Positions 1 through 13,160 of a DNA stretch of 64,000 bases are shown here, in pieces (the first letter of the stretch is position 1; the number at the start of each line of letters is the position of its first letter). The notes beneath the pieces were generated by a model, which worked only from the letters and a program-made list of their open reading frames with translations, searched no databases and was not told where the DNA came from. Made by a program: the position numbers and the translations under genes. The DNA is from Leucaena leucocephala (taxonomy: Eukaryota > Streptophyta > Magnoliopsida > Fabales > Fabaceae): the NCBI GenBank assembly GCA_037074615.1, contig CM073558.1:19823001-19887000 (forward strand). Direction: 5' to 3'.

Positions 1-758
1 TTTATATAACCAAAGGATGAGCATCATCTCCCTCTCTTTCTATATGGATATCTCAAGTATTATATCATGTCATTGGAAATAACTCTCTCAAATATATCTT
101 TACATTCACAAAATAGACATTAATCTCAGTAAAAAAAGTTTTGAACGCTAAAACACGAGATTTTATGTTCAAGTATGTAACGTAGAAAACCTCTTGTGTA
201 TTATCTATAATTTAGCCTAATAATATTTGAATATGATACAGTTAGATAACTATATTAAAAAAAATTAAATTTAAAGTCTTATATTTAAATGATTAAATCC
301 CTTTTCACTATGATCAATACATATTGATATCCTTATCTCTAATTTTATGAGAAACCTATGCCATTTAAATATGTTAGACTTAAGTAAAGAGTCAGTTGTT
401 AATGGGTTTATTATAAATCTATGAATTGAGGGAAGGAAGAAGTTGTAATTAATTATAAAATAATTAAAAAATAAATTAATTACACATTTGTTATTAATAT
501 TAGTTTAAGCTAATTAAATAGTCGGAATTAGTTTTGTTTTCAAAATTCAAATTAAATTAATCTTGATAAGTAATAATACTGCATAAATGGTATATTATTC
601 ATTTGGCGAGCCGCCGAATGGTATACAAATATATTTTTTTACAATTCAATTAAATACTTTTTTCCATTTTTTATAAAAGAAACTATACAAAGTAGTCGCA
701 GAAAAATTATAAAGAATTCAAATAAGTCAATCAAAAATTATGGAGTGATACTAATTCT
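1..758. other. AT-rich intergenic DNA, no gene seen
   Basis: Very AT-rich sequence with stops in all frames. I see no coding potential, RNA gene or clear repeat boundary before the hAT element that begins at 759. Confidence 0.6.
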
Positions 759-1605
759 TAGGGATATTTATAAAGCTTGCGGTCCGGTATGCCCACCTGA
801 ACCTAAGAAAAAAAAATCCTGCCCAACTCGATAAATATAGGGCAGGGCATCGGGCTGTAAAATGTAGCCCATATTTTTTTTGGGCTGGGCACCGGGAAGG
901 GGGGTTGTCCTACCCTGCCCTGCCCATGAGCACTCATTCTTTTATTTTTATTTTTACTTTTTTCTCTAGATACTATAGTTAGAAGGGAGAATATAATAGT
1001 TACTGGTGACTAAAGGGTCATTTTATAAATATAAGTAGTTAAATAAGTAAGTTACGTCTTTTAATATTTATAACTATATTTGAAAGAGAGAATATAATAG
1101 CTACTGGTAACTAAAAAATCATTTTAGAAATACAAGTAGTTAAGTAAGTAAGTTACGTCTTTTAATATTTATAACTATATTAATTTTTTCTTTTTTTAAA
1201 CTTTACTAATCATAATTACATTATAAATTATAATTATTTATTTTATTTTTTTAAATGCTTCATCCTTATCAACATTTGGAAAATTGATACAAAATTACGA
1301 TTACAAATTACTTAGACTTCAAAACTTTTTTTATATGTAATGAATTTTAATACTTTAATTATTATCTTTTTGTTATATTATTTTTAGTGGATTATATATA
1401 TTATTTAACTCTTGAAGACATATGAATATGATATTATTTTAAAATTTTATAATTACAGATTGTTTTTCACAATATGAGCATGACATCACAACTTGAGTAT
1501 GCCTAACCCAAAATGGTTAGAACTTTTATAGGGTTACAAATATAGCCTATACTTTTTTTGGGTAGGATACCGGGTAGAGGGTTGTCCTACCCATATATAT
1601 CCCTA
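759..1605 (-). mobile_element. Non-autonomous hAT-like element, copy 1
   Basis: An 847-bp element with imperfect terminal inverted repeats: the left end reads TAGGGATATTTATA and the right end, reversed, TAGGGATATATATG. It is flanked by near-identical 8-bp direct repeats, ctaattct (751-758) and gtaattct (1606-1613), the target duplication size of hAT transposons. Subterminal zones are GC-rich (gggcagggc, gggctgggc) around an AT-rich core, and no transposase is encoded. Its reverse complement matches the element at 57434-58310 along most of its length, so the two are members of one family in opposite orientation. The strand given is relative to that copy. Confidence 0.8.
981..1181. repeat. Tandem duplication of about 100 bp inside the hAT element
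   Basis: Two adjacent units, 981-1081 and 1082-1181, share the same order of words (gagaatataatag, aagtaagttacgtcttttaa, ataactatatt) with scattered substitutions. The duplication is internal to the hAT copy at 759-1605. Confidence 0.8.
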
Positions 1606-4600
1606 GTAATTCTTTATGCACATCCTCATGTTGGTATTAATTTTTCTCACAAAAATCTATAATTAAATATAAGGGGGGTTCAGAAATTTTGAATATTTTC
1701 ACATACATAATTCAACCTAATATTGGTTCATTCTGCAGAGTCTAATTACACAATGATACCCTCAACCACCCATGTTCACTCATTTAATGTTCCCATAAAA
1801 CCCCTAAAGCCAAAGCTCCACAACACCCACATACCTCTTAATAGATTTCTGCCACAAATGCTCCCTCAGTACACATGGTCCTCCAAATTCATTTGTAGGG
1901 TCCTACACTTGATTTTTATAGTAGAAATCATCAATATTTATTAGTTGCTCTGATCTTAAATAACTAATTTTCTTAAAATATATGGCTATATTTGAATTAT
2001 TATTATCTTTTATTATTATCAAGAGAGTATTAATATAAGTAGTTCATGAGAGAAAATCATAAATATTAGAGATGTAGAATAAATTAAAATTTTATATTTA
2101 AAATTAAAATTATTTTTTTAACTATTTCTTATATTTATAATTAAAAGAAGTATTATTTACCAAAGGGTTAATGGAATTTTTTGTTGTTAACTCGTTACTC
2201 TCATAAATATTAGTTATCATAAACTATCAAGTATCAAATGGTATAATATCGTTATAGAAATATAAAAATAATATTTATTTATAATTTTATGGTGCATTTT
2301 TCGTAATTCTTTATTAATTAACAATCAAAATAATAAATATTTAATCGAGGGCAACATTACACAATTTTTTAATGCTTCAGATATATTACCCCTATTAATA
2401 GTTTAGGATTTCCAATGGATGGATTATTAGAATACGAACCGCCGTTACTTTTCTCTCATCATCTTTATTTGTTCTCTGTTTTTTTTTTTTTACTTATTCT
2501 GTCTTCCGATTCTATTTCACCGTCCCATCTCACAAATGCTTCTGGCCATTTATTAAATTATAGATAGGAGGATCCCTTGTTCAAAGTTGGCGTTAATTGT
2601 TTTGAGTTGATTTCTTCCTTGTGACAGAAGGGGTCCTACGTACCCTACATACGTAAGGGCGCATCAGATTCTTGGGACTGTCTGTTTAATGAAGGCCGTA
2701 AACTCTTGCAAGAGCCTGCCATAGTGGATGTGATATGTGTCTGTACGTAAGACCATACACAGACATCGATGCTTAATTATGGGACAACACTGCATTACAT
2801 AAAACCATGCATAACTGGAGTACTGAATTACATATTACTATTATCAATATTTTTCCATTTGTGGTAATAGGAAAAAAATATCACCCTTTAATGTCCCACG
2901 TTGTGACCATGTGACAAGTTCCTTATGGGTTTGACTTCCCCTCTTCTACTATGTTATTGCCTTAGATTTAGCGTCATCCTTTGGGCAGGCCATGCCAGAT
3001 CAACCCTTAGCTTTCATGTGCCCTTAGCTCTAAGTCATACTAAGAAACTATTTTTAAGGGTCTCGCGTGGGACCCAACAAACTCAAGCTCATAGACTCGG
3101 TTTATAATATAATTACTTATACTATAGGCATCGTAAGTCGTACATAAATTAGAAGACTGAAACATAAATAGTCAACATTGTTAGGTATGGACACTAAGGC
3201 TCAATTTGATCTCATTTCTTAAGCTGCATGTTCATAACTTATTCTCAAAGCCTGCATGTGCCGACGAGTGTTCAACGTGTCATTAAAAGTTTTAATAGGC
3301 GACTTGATCTTTTAAAACATATGAGAAATCACATATATTGTACCACTCAAAAGACATTTACTAAGAAATATAGACAAATTAATACATAGTCATAATAGAA
3401 ACGATATTAATATAGATTTAAATAAAATCAAAATAAATTTTATTAGATTACAGCTAGATTATATATAGATATAATGGGAGGATGATGAATATAATAATTT
3501 TTTTATATTGACAATAAATAAATTTTATTCCATAATTTTATTTTTCTAAAAAATAAAAATATTTTTTTATTCTGTGGCAACTTATATATTACTTAATTAG
3601 TACTCACATTAGCTTTAATTAATAGAGTATGGATATATAGGGACTGATGCCCGAACTATAAAGATTAACAAAGTAATTTTTCCAAAAATATTTATAAATT
3701 ATTTATCAATATATGTTCACATAATTCAAATTTTATATTTTTTGTTGTTATATAAGGTGTTATTTATGATCATGCACATTCTTTGAAAGTATGTTTAAAC
3801 AAAATATATGTCGGTACAAATGCTGGTGTGAATGGACTGCAACTATATTACTTTAATTTATCATAAAGGATATTTAGTGGATAGAGTTAATCAGATCATC
3901 ACTGAAGAATTGATTCATGAGAGTGCGATATAGTTGTAATGTAAAATAATTAGACGCGTATTAATTATATTACGTGTCAATTGATATCTTGAGTTGAAAT
4001 TGTAAGGAGTTCTTTAAGAACTTGTTAATCTTAATTTGAATGATTTAATTTTTGACTAGATGACGAAATTTACTTTAGGTTGTAACCTTAACCAAACACC
4101 ACTCAAAATGATTTGTATACGTGTGATGTCTGGTTACTTGAACATGAAACTCTAGCTAGCATCCATTGATCATGATGATTATTCTTTCATAATTTTATTA
4201 AATTATTATCTCCTCAATTCATATTAAATGTTAATTAATAATAATATTAATAAATAATTTAAAACTTTGTCCAATTGGGAAAAAAGGTATACTCAAGTTA
4301 ACAATTCAAAATAAATATCTAGTTAGTGTGTGTTTTGAGTTTACCAAGCAACTTTCAACCTACCTATTTTAGGTCGAATTAAGTTAAATCATATGGATAT
4401 AAAGCTTTATTAATAACTTTTTTTCCCTATTTATAAAATATAAAATTACAAATCTAAAAGATGTTTTAATATACTGGGGGCAATAGTGGTTTCAAGTTTA
4501 AGCCTTTAATTATATCCAATCTTTTTTTATGAAGCATTTTCAATAGTTTTCATTGGAATTAATTAAGGAGAGAATTAAAACTCATTCACTTTATCTGAAA

Positions 4601-5210
4601 ATTAACAAGATTTTTAACTATGCCTTTATTAAACTTATCCTTCGACATGCCAAAGAGGCAACTTTATAAAACATAAACCAATATTAATACGAGAAAAACG
4701 TATTCTCTAGATCCTAAATATAGGATTCCTGAATATAGAATTTAGTTAGGGGTAAATTTTGGACAAAAATATAAGATTTTAATATAATTTATTTATTATT
4801 TTTTAATTTATCTAATTTATAAACTAATATATAATTTAATATTATATATGAATATTTTTAAGATATTTATATCAAATATATTATAATTAAATAATTTATC
4901 TAATTTTTTTAATTTTTCTAAATTAAATAAATAACTTTTACATTAAACAAGGAAATTAGAAAGTAATAAATATTTCATATCGTAGCTCATAAAAAAGGAT
5001 AAATTTATTTTAGACCAAGTATGATTTTAGAAGTTGCTCTACAATTAAGACGGAAGGAAAGAACATAAATATTTTTAAAAAAAATTAGCAAAAAAGTCAG
5101 TTAATGAGCTCATGAGTAATTCAAAAACGATTTATTAAACTATTTACAAAACAAAAGACTTTTTCTTGTGGACCTTCAGACACTAAGGACTTGAAATAAG
5201 GGAAAAAATC
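1606..5210. other. Long AT-rich intergenic stretch, no gene supported
   Basis: The short open frames here (for example near 1723-1944 and 2925-3107) resemble no family and lack gene structure. The stretch 2560-3100 is less AT-rich and could be old genic or regulatory DNA, but nothing in it is recognisable. Confidence 0.5.
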
Positions 5211-5214
5211 CCAA

Positions 5215-5222
5215 TATAAAGG
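5215..5222 (+). promoter_or_regulatory. Probable TATA box of the DUF688-like gene
   Basis: TATAAAGG lies about 108 bases before the ATG at 5323, a normal distance for a plant promoter with a leader of about 75 bases. It is placed by motif and spacing only. Confidence 0.45.
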
Positions 5223-5322
5223 AAGACCCACAGGCAATGGCTGGAATTACACAGGTTGAGGCAAGCTTCCATAAAAATCTCCCTTCCATCTTCTTGTTTC
5301 TCCGAAGAAAGAAAACGAAGCC

Positions 5323-5934
5323 ATGTACAGTGAGAAATCAGGAGAGAATAATGACCATAATAGCACTCTGCAAATAAAGCAAGACGACAAGTTCTTCTGC
5401 AGACTTCTCTCCAAAGAAACTTCCATCTCCAACCCTTCCTTCAGAGTCACCCCTGTTGCTGTCCCTTTCCTCTGGGAATCTCACCCTGGCACCCCCAAAC
5501 ACCCTCTATCTGACCTCTCCCTCCCTCCTCTCACTCCTCCTCCTTCCTACTTCTACAACAACAACAGCAACCCCATCAAGAAGAAGACTCCAAGATCCAA
5601 TATTTTTCGCTTTTCCTTCTCAAGATTCAATCTTAGGAAGACCCTTCTTCGTCTCCCTTCTTCACCCTCTTCCTATCTCTCGTCGTCGTCGTTGTCATCT
5701 TCTTCATCAGACTCCTCGAGGAATGTCGGTTCTAATGGGAGGAGAAGAAGGCGGTTCTCAAGCTGCGGCTCTTCTGTTGATTTGTGGGGAAACTCAAACT
5801 GTGAAGAAGAAGATGACGATGCTGGTGGTTTTGTTGTTGCAGACTCTAGAAATCCCACTTCCTGCTTCGGATTTCGTCATTCCGCTAGCTCCAATGGCGG
5901 ATTTGGAGGCTGCTATGGAAGGCAAGCTCAGTGA
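5323..5934 (+). CDS. DUF688-like plant protein of unknown function
   Basis: Single-exon gene for 203 residues. Near residues 46-60 it carries VPFLWESHPGTPK, the signature at the head of plant DUF688-type proteins, after a lysine- and aspartate-containing N-terminus. This is followed by a proline-rich stretch (LSLPPLTPPPS), a basic segment with KKKTPRSN, and a long serine-rich tract at about 120-145 before an acidic EEEDDD cluster. No signal peptide or membrane segment is visible, so a soluble, perhaps nuclear or cytosolic, largely disordered protein is likely. The ATG is the first in frame after a plausible TATA box and leader. It is the only + strand gene in the window and it diverges from nothing nearby. 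Members of this family have no established biochemical role, so I assign none. The protein is short, as the small members of the family are. Confidence 0.8.
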   Translation: MYSEKSGENNDHNSTLQIKQDDKFFCRLLSKETSISNPSFRVTPVAVPFLWESHPGTPKHPLSDLSLPPLTPPPSYFYNNNSNPIKKKTPRSNIFRFSFSRFNLRKTLLRLPSSPSSYLSSSSLSSSSSDSSRNVGSNGRRRRRFSSCGSSVDLWGNSNCEEEDDDAGGFVVADSRNPTSCFGFRHSASSNGGFGGCYGRQAQ

Positions 5935-8546
5935 GGTAATTATTTAGCCTCACGATGAAACTGATGAAGTATGGTCCCCATTGTTAGATTTGTTTACCTT
6001 TTCATCATTCTTAAAAATGGGTAAGTACGATACATGTAATTTTGAAGAGAATAATGTATGCAGTTTTAATGATGTTGGAAAGAAAACATGGGTAAATAAA
6101 TTTACACAGATACGAATGAATTAGACACAAGAGTTTTGTGAATTTCTGAGCTTTTCAGAACAGAGAGTTAAATAAGTTTGTTAATGGGGGAGACCATATT
6201 ATCAGTTTCTTTCTCTGTAGTTAAGTGGTCTTCTGGGATCCGAGTTTTAAATTATTTTTTTTTTACTTTTGTCTGTTGTAAATCTTTGAAGTTTGTGGTT
6301 GAAGGCAATCGATCAGTTCTCTTCTCTGTAGAATTGGAGTTGCTGCTTATTCTGTGCAATGATTATGTAACAAGTCAAGAAGATTGTTTCTTATCTTTTG
6401 TTGGACTCTTGGCTCAAGTTAGATCTTTTGCTTTGTTTATTTTTATTTTTTTGTGTGTTTGTATTTATTGAGAAGATGAAAACAGTTGGATGATAGTTTT
6501 ATAGTATTAATTTGGCTGATTTTATAGCTAAACTGATAATGAGTGTGGCGTGAAATTATCATCTTTTTTTTTTTTTTAGTTAAAAGGAGACACTTACAGT
6601 TTAATGTTATAAGTGGAATAAAAAAAATGTGACTTCCCATTTTAGCTCTCATTTCTCATGCTCTCTCTTTATAATATATAACTTTATTCCTATATATAAG
6701 TCACTTACACCTTGCAAAATAATACATTAAATTGATAAAAAAATTATATTTATCCTTATTAAAGAAGGGTATTGAAAAAAAAATATTATTTACCCTACAA
6801 ATTTTTTATATTCACTAAAAATAAAATTAAAAAAAATATTAATTACTCTACAAATAATTATAGAAAGAGAATGATATAATTCATATCCTATCTTATATAT
6901 AACAGTCGCATTTAACTATTTTATCAAAACTAAAAAAAAGTTAAATATCTTATTAAATAAATTTTAAAATTAGATAAATTTATATTTTTACTCCAATTAA
7001 TACTATCATCAATATAAAAATCAAATACTTCTTTCTAGGGTATTTTGGAGAAAAGCATTAAATATACCAAAAACTTAAAACCTGCTACCTACACATAATG
7101 TTGAAATTGATATTTCGTGAGCAAGATTGGAACTTTAATTTTGTCAGTTTCCAAAAGTCTTTTAAGTCTTAAATGCTGACAAGATTTCATCAGGAATGAA
7201 GTGCAAGCTGCTCCAAAATGGAAATTTTCTACTACAGTTGCAAGAAAGAATATTATTTCCCCCGGATATATAACTTCCTTTAATTTAGAAACTAATCGAC
7301 GTCCAACTCATTTATTGAGTATTTAAATGTCGAGAGATTAAGACAGATGATGTTAGACTAATAACATAACACCTTTCTACAATTAGTACCCAAAGGAACT
7401 TTTGGATTCCTAAAGAATCTATTGGATCTTTTCATTTTATTCCATTAAATTTTAATAGTAGTAAATATAGGGGTAACAGTTACACTGTGTCATATCTACA
7501 ATTTATTTTTTTTCTATGTGATTTAAGTTAAATGGAAATATTAAAAATATATGCGATATGATAAAATAAGACTAAAAAATTTGACGTAATAGATATTAAA
7601 AACTTAATATAAATTTTATACTTAATAAAAACTTTATTAACATGCAGAATTAATATTAAGGGTTTAGAAAAAAATTATAAAGATGAAAGATAATATGAAT
7701 AAAAGTTTTATATTTATTATTAAAATAAGGCCCTCTACTAACTGTTATATTGGACTGGATTTTGGATTCAAAAACCTTAAACAGACCAAATAAAATGGAT
7801 ACTGAGGCAACAATAGAGACAATATTAGAAAAGAAACAATAAAGAACAAGGCAACATTTGTTAGGGATAGGTCCATCTAATTTGTCGGCAGAGAAACTGG
7901 TAAGGTCCTACAGTGAGATGAATGTCCCTGTTGCTCCATGTGAGTGAGGACCACCATTTCCATGTCTCATTACACATACCAACTAAGCATCGTTCTCTTC
8001 AACACACCATCCTACAAATTACATATTACAAGGAATATAATAAATCATCCAAATCTCAAGGCGCATCTCCAGCTTTCCTTTTCATTTACTGAGCTTATTT
8101 CTTCATGGCACATATTTTACAGGCAAACTTTTACAAGTAATCAATCAGTTAATGTGATATTACATCTACCTTAATACAGTAGTTCATTCTAAAAAGGAGG
8201 ATTTAGAGCACAAGGCTCTAACCTGGTTAGGTCTAGAGAAAGATAAATGTATGCAGCATTACCCCATAAGTAGAGAGGCAATTTCTAAGATTCAAACTCA
8301 TTATCTCTAGATCACATAGCTGCAACCTTAGTCCTCAGTGTTGCTCAGTCGCTCACCCTCTTACACAGAAATTTACTTACTTACAATCACTACCATAATA
8401 ATTTAGTGATGATGCTTTCTGGCATGTTTGTAAACTATAACCCTTGTATTTCCCATTTGGATAAGCAAATAAGTCAAAACTAAATGGTAGAGAAGATTGC
8501 CTTTGGACTGTCTCATTTAAATTAAGAGAATCCAAACTTGAAAGAG
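5935..8546. other. 3' flank of the DUF688-like gene and aminotransferase downstream region
   Basis: 5935-6650 probably holds the 3' untranslated region and terminator of the DUF688-like gene; a 97-codon frame at 6178-6471 has no recognisable features. 6700-7700 is AT-rich intergenic DNA. 7850-8546 is richer in GC and probably contains the 3' untranslated region of the aminotransferase read from the other strand. Confidence 0.45.
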
Positions 8547-11277
8547 TTATTGATTCCTGGAGTTGCTGGCACACAAGAGTTCTTCATCCATTGTGGTCAC
8601 TTGATATATTGCGTTTGCCACATATTCAACATTGCTTTTGGTCACACCTGCCATGCTGCCAGCATTACCACGGAGTCAGAGACAGTTTTTTTTTTTCTTT
8701 TTCAGATTAATGCATCTGCATGCGGGGGACTTTTCTAGTTGAGTGAAAAATGTGAGAAAAGATAATGACTAATAATGATAATCAATCGAATTGTTTATTT
8801 GTCTTTGAAGCATACCTTATTCGTCCATCTGGAGTCATGTATATATGGAAATCCTTCTCCAGTTGTTTCACCTGATCAGGGGATAATCCTAAAATGCTGA
8901 ACATGCCAACCTGCATTTGCAAATATAATCCAAGTTAACTGATAAGATATTTTCTCAGGGAAAAATAACAGCAAATCCAGAACAAAACACCCAAAACCTG
9001 CTCAGTTATGTGCTCCCAGTTGAGAGAACAATCCAAGTTCTCAAGACTCTGACGCAAGGAAGATCGCATTGTTTGAATCCGATTGGCCATATCCTTCAAA
9101 CAAGGCACATTGACATAAAAGGAAATCAGAGCCAGAAGTCAATTTAGAAAAGAAGATAAGAGGAAAACCGAAAATAGAATAGCTTGTTCGGTATTACCTT
9201 CAACTCTTTTCCCCAAAGTGCTTTCATGTCTGGATCATGCAAGATCATTGTAACCAATAACAAACCGTGCATAGGGAGGTTGCTATGCATTGCGAGTGAA
9301 ATATTCTCCAACTGGCTTTTCATAGCAGCAGATTGCTCTTTATCAGCGCACAAAACACTGTCATTGATAATCATGTAGATAAAGCCATTTATTTGAGCTT
9401 TGTCATGGAAATGCATCACGAATCATACGTTAGATGATATGTATCTTACCTAAGACAACCAACTTTGTGCCCAAATAATGACATAATCTTAGCAAATGAT
9501 TGAGCACAGCCTATTAAATGTCCATCTGCAAAAAACATCCGAAGTGCCCTGGCATCCTTGTTCAGATCCCCACTCGCAAGACCTTGATAAGACATGTCGA
9601 AAAAGGGAAAATGATTTTTTGCCTGTAAAATAATTGGAACAAGAATATTATTCAATCTACAGAATTGAGTTACAAAACAATATACCATAGCATATTTATA
9701 AATGTCACCTTGAATTCATACGAGATTTCTCTCCATTGTTCCTCCGTTGGGTCAACACCGGTTGGATTGTGAGCACAGGGATGGAGCAAGAAGAATGAAC
9801 GATCTGGTGCATTCTGAATTTATCAACACAGATTTAGATATCCATGCAGTACGAACAATTGTATAGTTGATATAGATATCCAGATTTCAGAGAGGGATTT
9901 CATATATTAAATGAATCCTTTCTACCTTGCAAATGAATTATATTCTCAATGTCGTGTAAAACATGAGTAACCGCAGTTAGATTCTAATACCTTCACATCA
10001 TCCATGAGCGCTGAAAAATCTAAACCTTTCGTATCGGCATCGTAGTAGTGAAACATTTTGACCGGAATTCCAGCCTGTCTCCATATGTTGTGGTGGCTAT
10101 GCAAAACAAAAAAAAAGGGTCTTGTATATCAGATATTGGAATTTGAAGAAAGTTTCAAAGATATGAAAATAGTCCAATAGGAACAGGACCTACTTTGACC
10201 AGGTTGGATTTGGTAGATAAATTTGAGAATCAGGATAGAAATTCCTTTGGAATTCAGCAAAGAGCCGACAAGCGCCAGTTCCAGAAAGAGCTGGAATTCC
10301 AGCAAATAAGCCTTCTCTGACAACATGTGAATCATTTCCATATGCCAATTTCACACTCTCCACAACAAACTTTGAACTGACTGCAGAAGAGCTTAATTCC
10401 CTGCCACAAACTCATATTTGGGATCAAAACCTTCTTTTTTGGTCAGTAAATCAATCCCTAAAAGTACTTGCCCCCATGAAGATCATGTTTTTCTTCACAA
10501 TCTATTGCATTATATCTTATAAACCTGTGTGACAACTAACGACCAAGTTGTACAGCCCACTAAGGGGTTCAAATAAGTCCTTTACCTCAAATTATGGCCG
10601 TAACTTAATAACTTATAATACTTCTTATAGTTAGTGGTTTTGATTTTCTTAAAATATCATTTTTAAACAGGGGCATTGTAAATAGAAACTTTGGTGAAAA
10701 AACTTATAAATTTAGAAGCTAGGAACAACGTAAACTCTTTGTCAATCTCTTATACTTAGGATTACTATATATTCATCAATCATCACAATAACCTTACTCG
10801 ACCGGACATCGACTAAACTTATCATCATTATTTATTGTCATTAATTAACAAAAAAGATTAAAAGAGGAACACTCACTCGAATTTATATCCCTTAATCTTA
10901 GCTTCTGCGTCACGAACAGATTGGAGAACAAAAGGTTTCCCTTCATCATCCCTGTAAGTCCCCTGAAAGTACAAAAAGGGACAGGAAACCGAAATGAAAT
11001 CAACAACCAAATAGAAGCTTAACAATGAAATCCCGGTGATTAAAGCAAAATCGTTTTCCATCGAAGATGCAAAAATCTAGTGAAAGGAATAGAGATGGGG
11101 TTTTACAACTCCGAGATTGATCTTGTGGGGAAAGGGGTCGGCACGAAAAGCTTCCTTCACCCTAACAATGGGGTCCCGTTCTGAGATTCTCACATGGTCC
11201 CACCATCCAAAACCCCTAGCAGAAGAGGATATGAATCTTCTCGCATTCATTCCTCCTCCATTGATGTACCGCCACAT
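8547..11277 (-). CDS. Mitochondrial-type aspartate aminotransferase, divergent active site
   Basis: PLP-dependent class I aminotransferase, expected to interconvert aspartate/2-oxoglutarate and oxaloacetate/glutamate in mitochondria. Ten exons join in frame: 11277-11107, 10962-10877, 10400-10194, 10096-9991, 9813-9709, 9622-9450, 9357-9198, 9093-8998, 8910-8816 and 8655-8547, all with GT-AG introns, giving 435 residues, the usual length. An Arg/Ser-rich leader (RRFISSSARGFG) precedes the fold and fits a mitochondrial presequence. Visible motifs are GVGTYRDD, LSGTGACRLF, PTWSNHH, HNPTG (Asn206), the Asp234/Tyr237 pair in FFDMSYQG, PLP lysine Lys270 in SFAK, and Arg398 in GRIS. Odd points: the second substrate arginine (pig Arg292) is Leu304, the phosphate arginine (Arg266) is Lys278, and the EYLP tyrosine (Tyr70) is missing. 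The frame is intact, so this may be an altered-specificity paralogue rather than a plain ASP1. Part of intron 2 is duplicated near 19.4 kb. Confidence 0.88.
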
Positions 11278-13139
11278 GATTGCTTATTACTTTCTCTGTG
11301 AATTAGCGAGTGACTCGTGATGGGTATGAAGCAAATAGAGTGATCAAGAAATATATATGAAGAAGGATAGCAGGGACAGGAAAGGAGTGAACTTTCCGCC
11401 TCCATGATCTTTTCTGATGGTGTTTCCTCGTTCTCTGGTTATTCCAGTGTGCTCCTTTGGTTTTCAGGTTTGCGTCGGTTTCTTGAAGGGAAACAACAAA
11501 ACTGAGGGCTCCGGGGTTTGACTTCTCCATGACCCTCGGATTCACCACGCGGCGTCGTATTGTGAAATCACATATTCAGGTAATGGTAAGTCAATCAACG
11601 TTTCAATATATTGACTTGGATGGCTCGAGAAGCCCATTGGATTAGCAGTAATCTGACTAATTTTTTACCATAAAAAGAAATCTAGGTAGTTTTTGGATGT
11701 TGACAATGTGATATTTTACGACTCTCATATTCCCATGTGACAGAAACGTGGACTATTCAAATGTAGTTTCCAGAAATTTTTAAATCAGAAATTTATTTTA
11801 AAAAATTGATAATTATAATTTTTTTTCAAATTTTATATTTAATAAACTAACAAAATATGGGAAAATAGATAAAAAAAGTTCTTATTTAGAAATTTTATTG
11901 AACATAATAACTTGATATGGTTTTATATAAAAATATTATCAATACTATAAAGGATTTCATATCGAAAAATATTAGTATTTAAACTTAAATTTTCTATAAG
12001 AAGGACCTGATAAATTATAAAGTATAATACTTTACAAATTTTGTAGGTATATAATAGTAATAGTACTTTGATTTAGGTACTACTCAACAATTAAATTTCT
12101 AATTGGGGATTTCCCCAATCTCCCAAAATTTAAATTAAATCTAAATCCCCCAAAATTACTCTAGATAGACGATTCAAATTAATAATGGACACTTTTATGT
12201 TTATGATTGTGATAAGTATGGAATTTAATTTTAAATTTTAGATCTTGGTATTAGAAGCTGGATCTTATGATTCATTATGACTTATGATGTGTGTGGATAT
12301 AAATTTGACCAAATTTTGCAAATCTAGTTTCTTTCATTTTACTGCTTGTTTGGTTGCTTCTATTGAAGGTTTATGAATATAGGGACCTCATTTAGGGTGC
12401 TCATCCAGTAGATCTGAACAGTCTAAATCTGATCTGGATAGTTTAAATTTATTTTTTTAACTAACATTTTTTAGATAAAAAACATCAGTTTTGAAAAAAA
12501 TGATAGTTTATATATTGTCTTTATTTTAGATTCACTACCTATTAAAATAATTATTTTTTAAAAATAAATATAAAGAAAATAGATGTGGATTGTCTAAATC
12601 AGATCCATAAAGTCTAAATCTAATGAGTTTATGGTGCTCATTATCTACCTAATGTGGTTCCATGAATATAGCTAGGGACAGTCAACGAGAACATTCACAA
12701 AAAAACAAGTACCACAACTTCCTGGAACCACATAGTTAGGTGAAAAATTATGACTATACTAAACAGTAACTTGCCTGTGCGTAGTTACTTGGCAACCAAC
12801 ATGTTTGGTAGTTTAGATCGTAACATGCCTTTGTTTTAGTTTTATTTATGGGCAAAACATAGTTGCAATTCATTTAGGAAGATAACTGCAAAAGGTAAGA
12901 TATATTTAGATATATGTATATATATGTGTATATATATATATGTATACACCACAAAACTTAGTTTTTATTTAAATGACGTGCATGCCTATATGGCTGAGGA
13001 TATATTAACTTTATTCGTGCTTTTATTGATATTTGATACAGGAAAATTAAAAGACTAGATTTCATCAAACCAGATAACAGATAGATAGATAAGTAAAGTT
13101 CCTTATTATGAACTACAAAACACAGTTCTTTTGCTTCAT
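11278..13139. other. Aminotransferase upstream region and AT-rich spacer
   Basis: 11278-11570 is relatively GC-rich and should contain the 5' leader and promoter of the aminotransferase on the - strand. 11600-13100 is AT-rich. 12410-12640 contains partly complementary words (cagtctaaatctgatctgga near 12420 and gattgtctaaatcagatcc near 12589) suggesting an old MITE whose ends I could not place. No gene is seen. Confidence 0.45.
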
Positions 13140-13140
13140 A

Positions 13141-13160
13141 TATATATATATATATATATA
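13141..13160. repeat. (TA)10 microsatellite abutting the POX1 stop codon
   Basis: Ten TA units lie directly 3' of the POX1 stop (TGA complement at 13161-13163). The POX2 copy has only about four units at the same place (near 19647-19656), so the run expanded or shrank after duplication. Confidence 0.85.

Noticed and set aside
6178..6471. 97-codon + strand frame downstream of the DUF688-like gene.
   Set aside because: Hydrophobic, low-complexity reading of AT-rich 3' flank, with no family resemblance or splice context.
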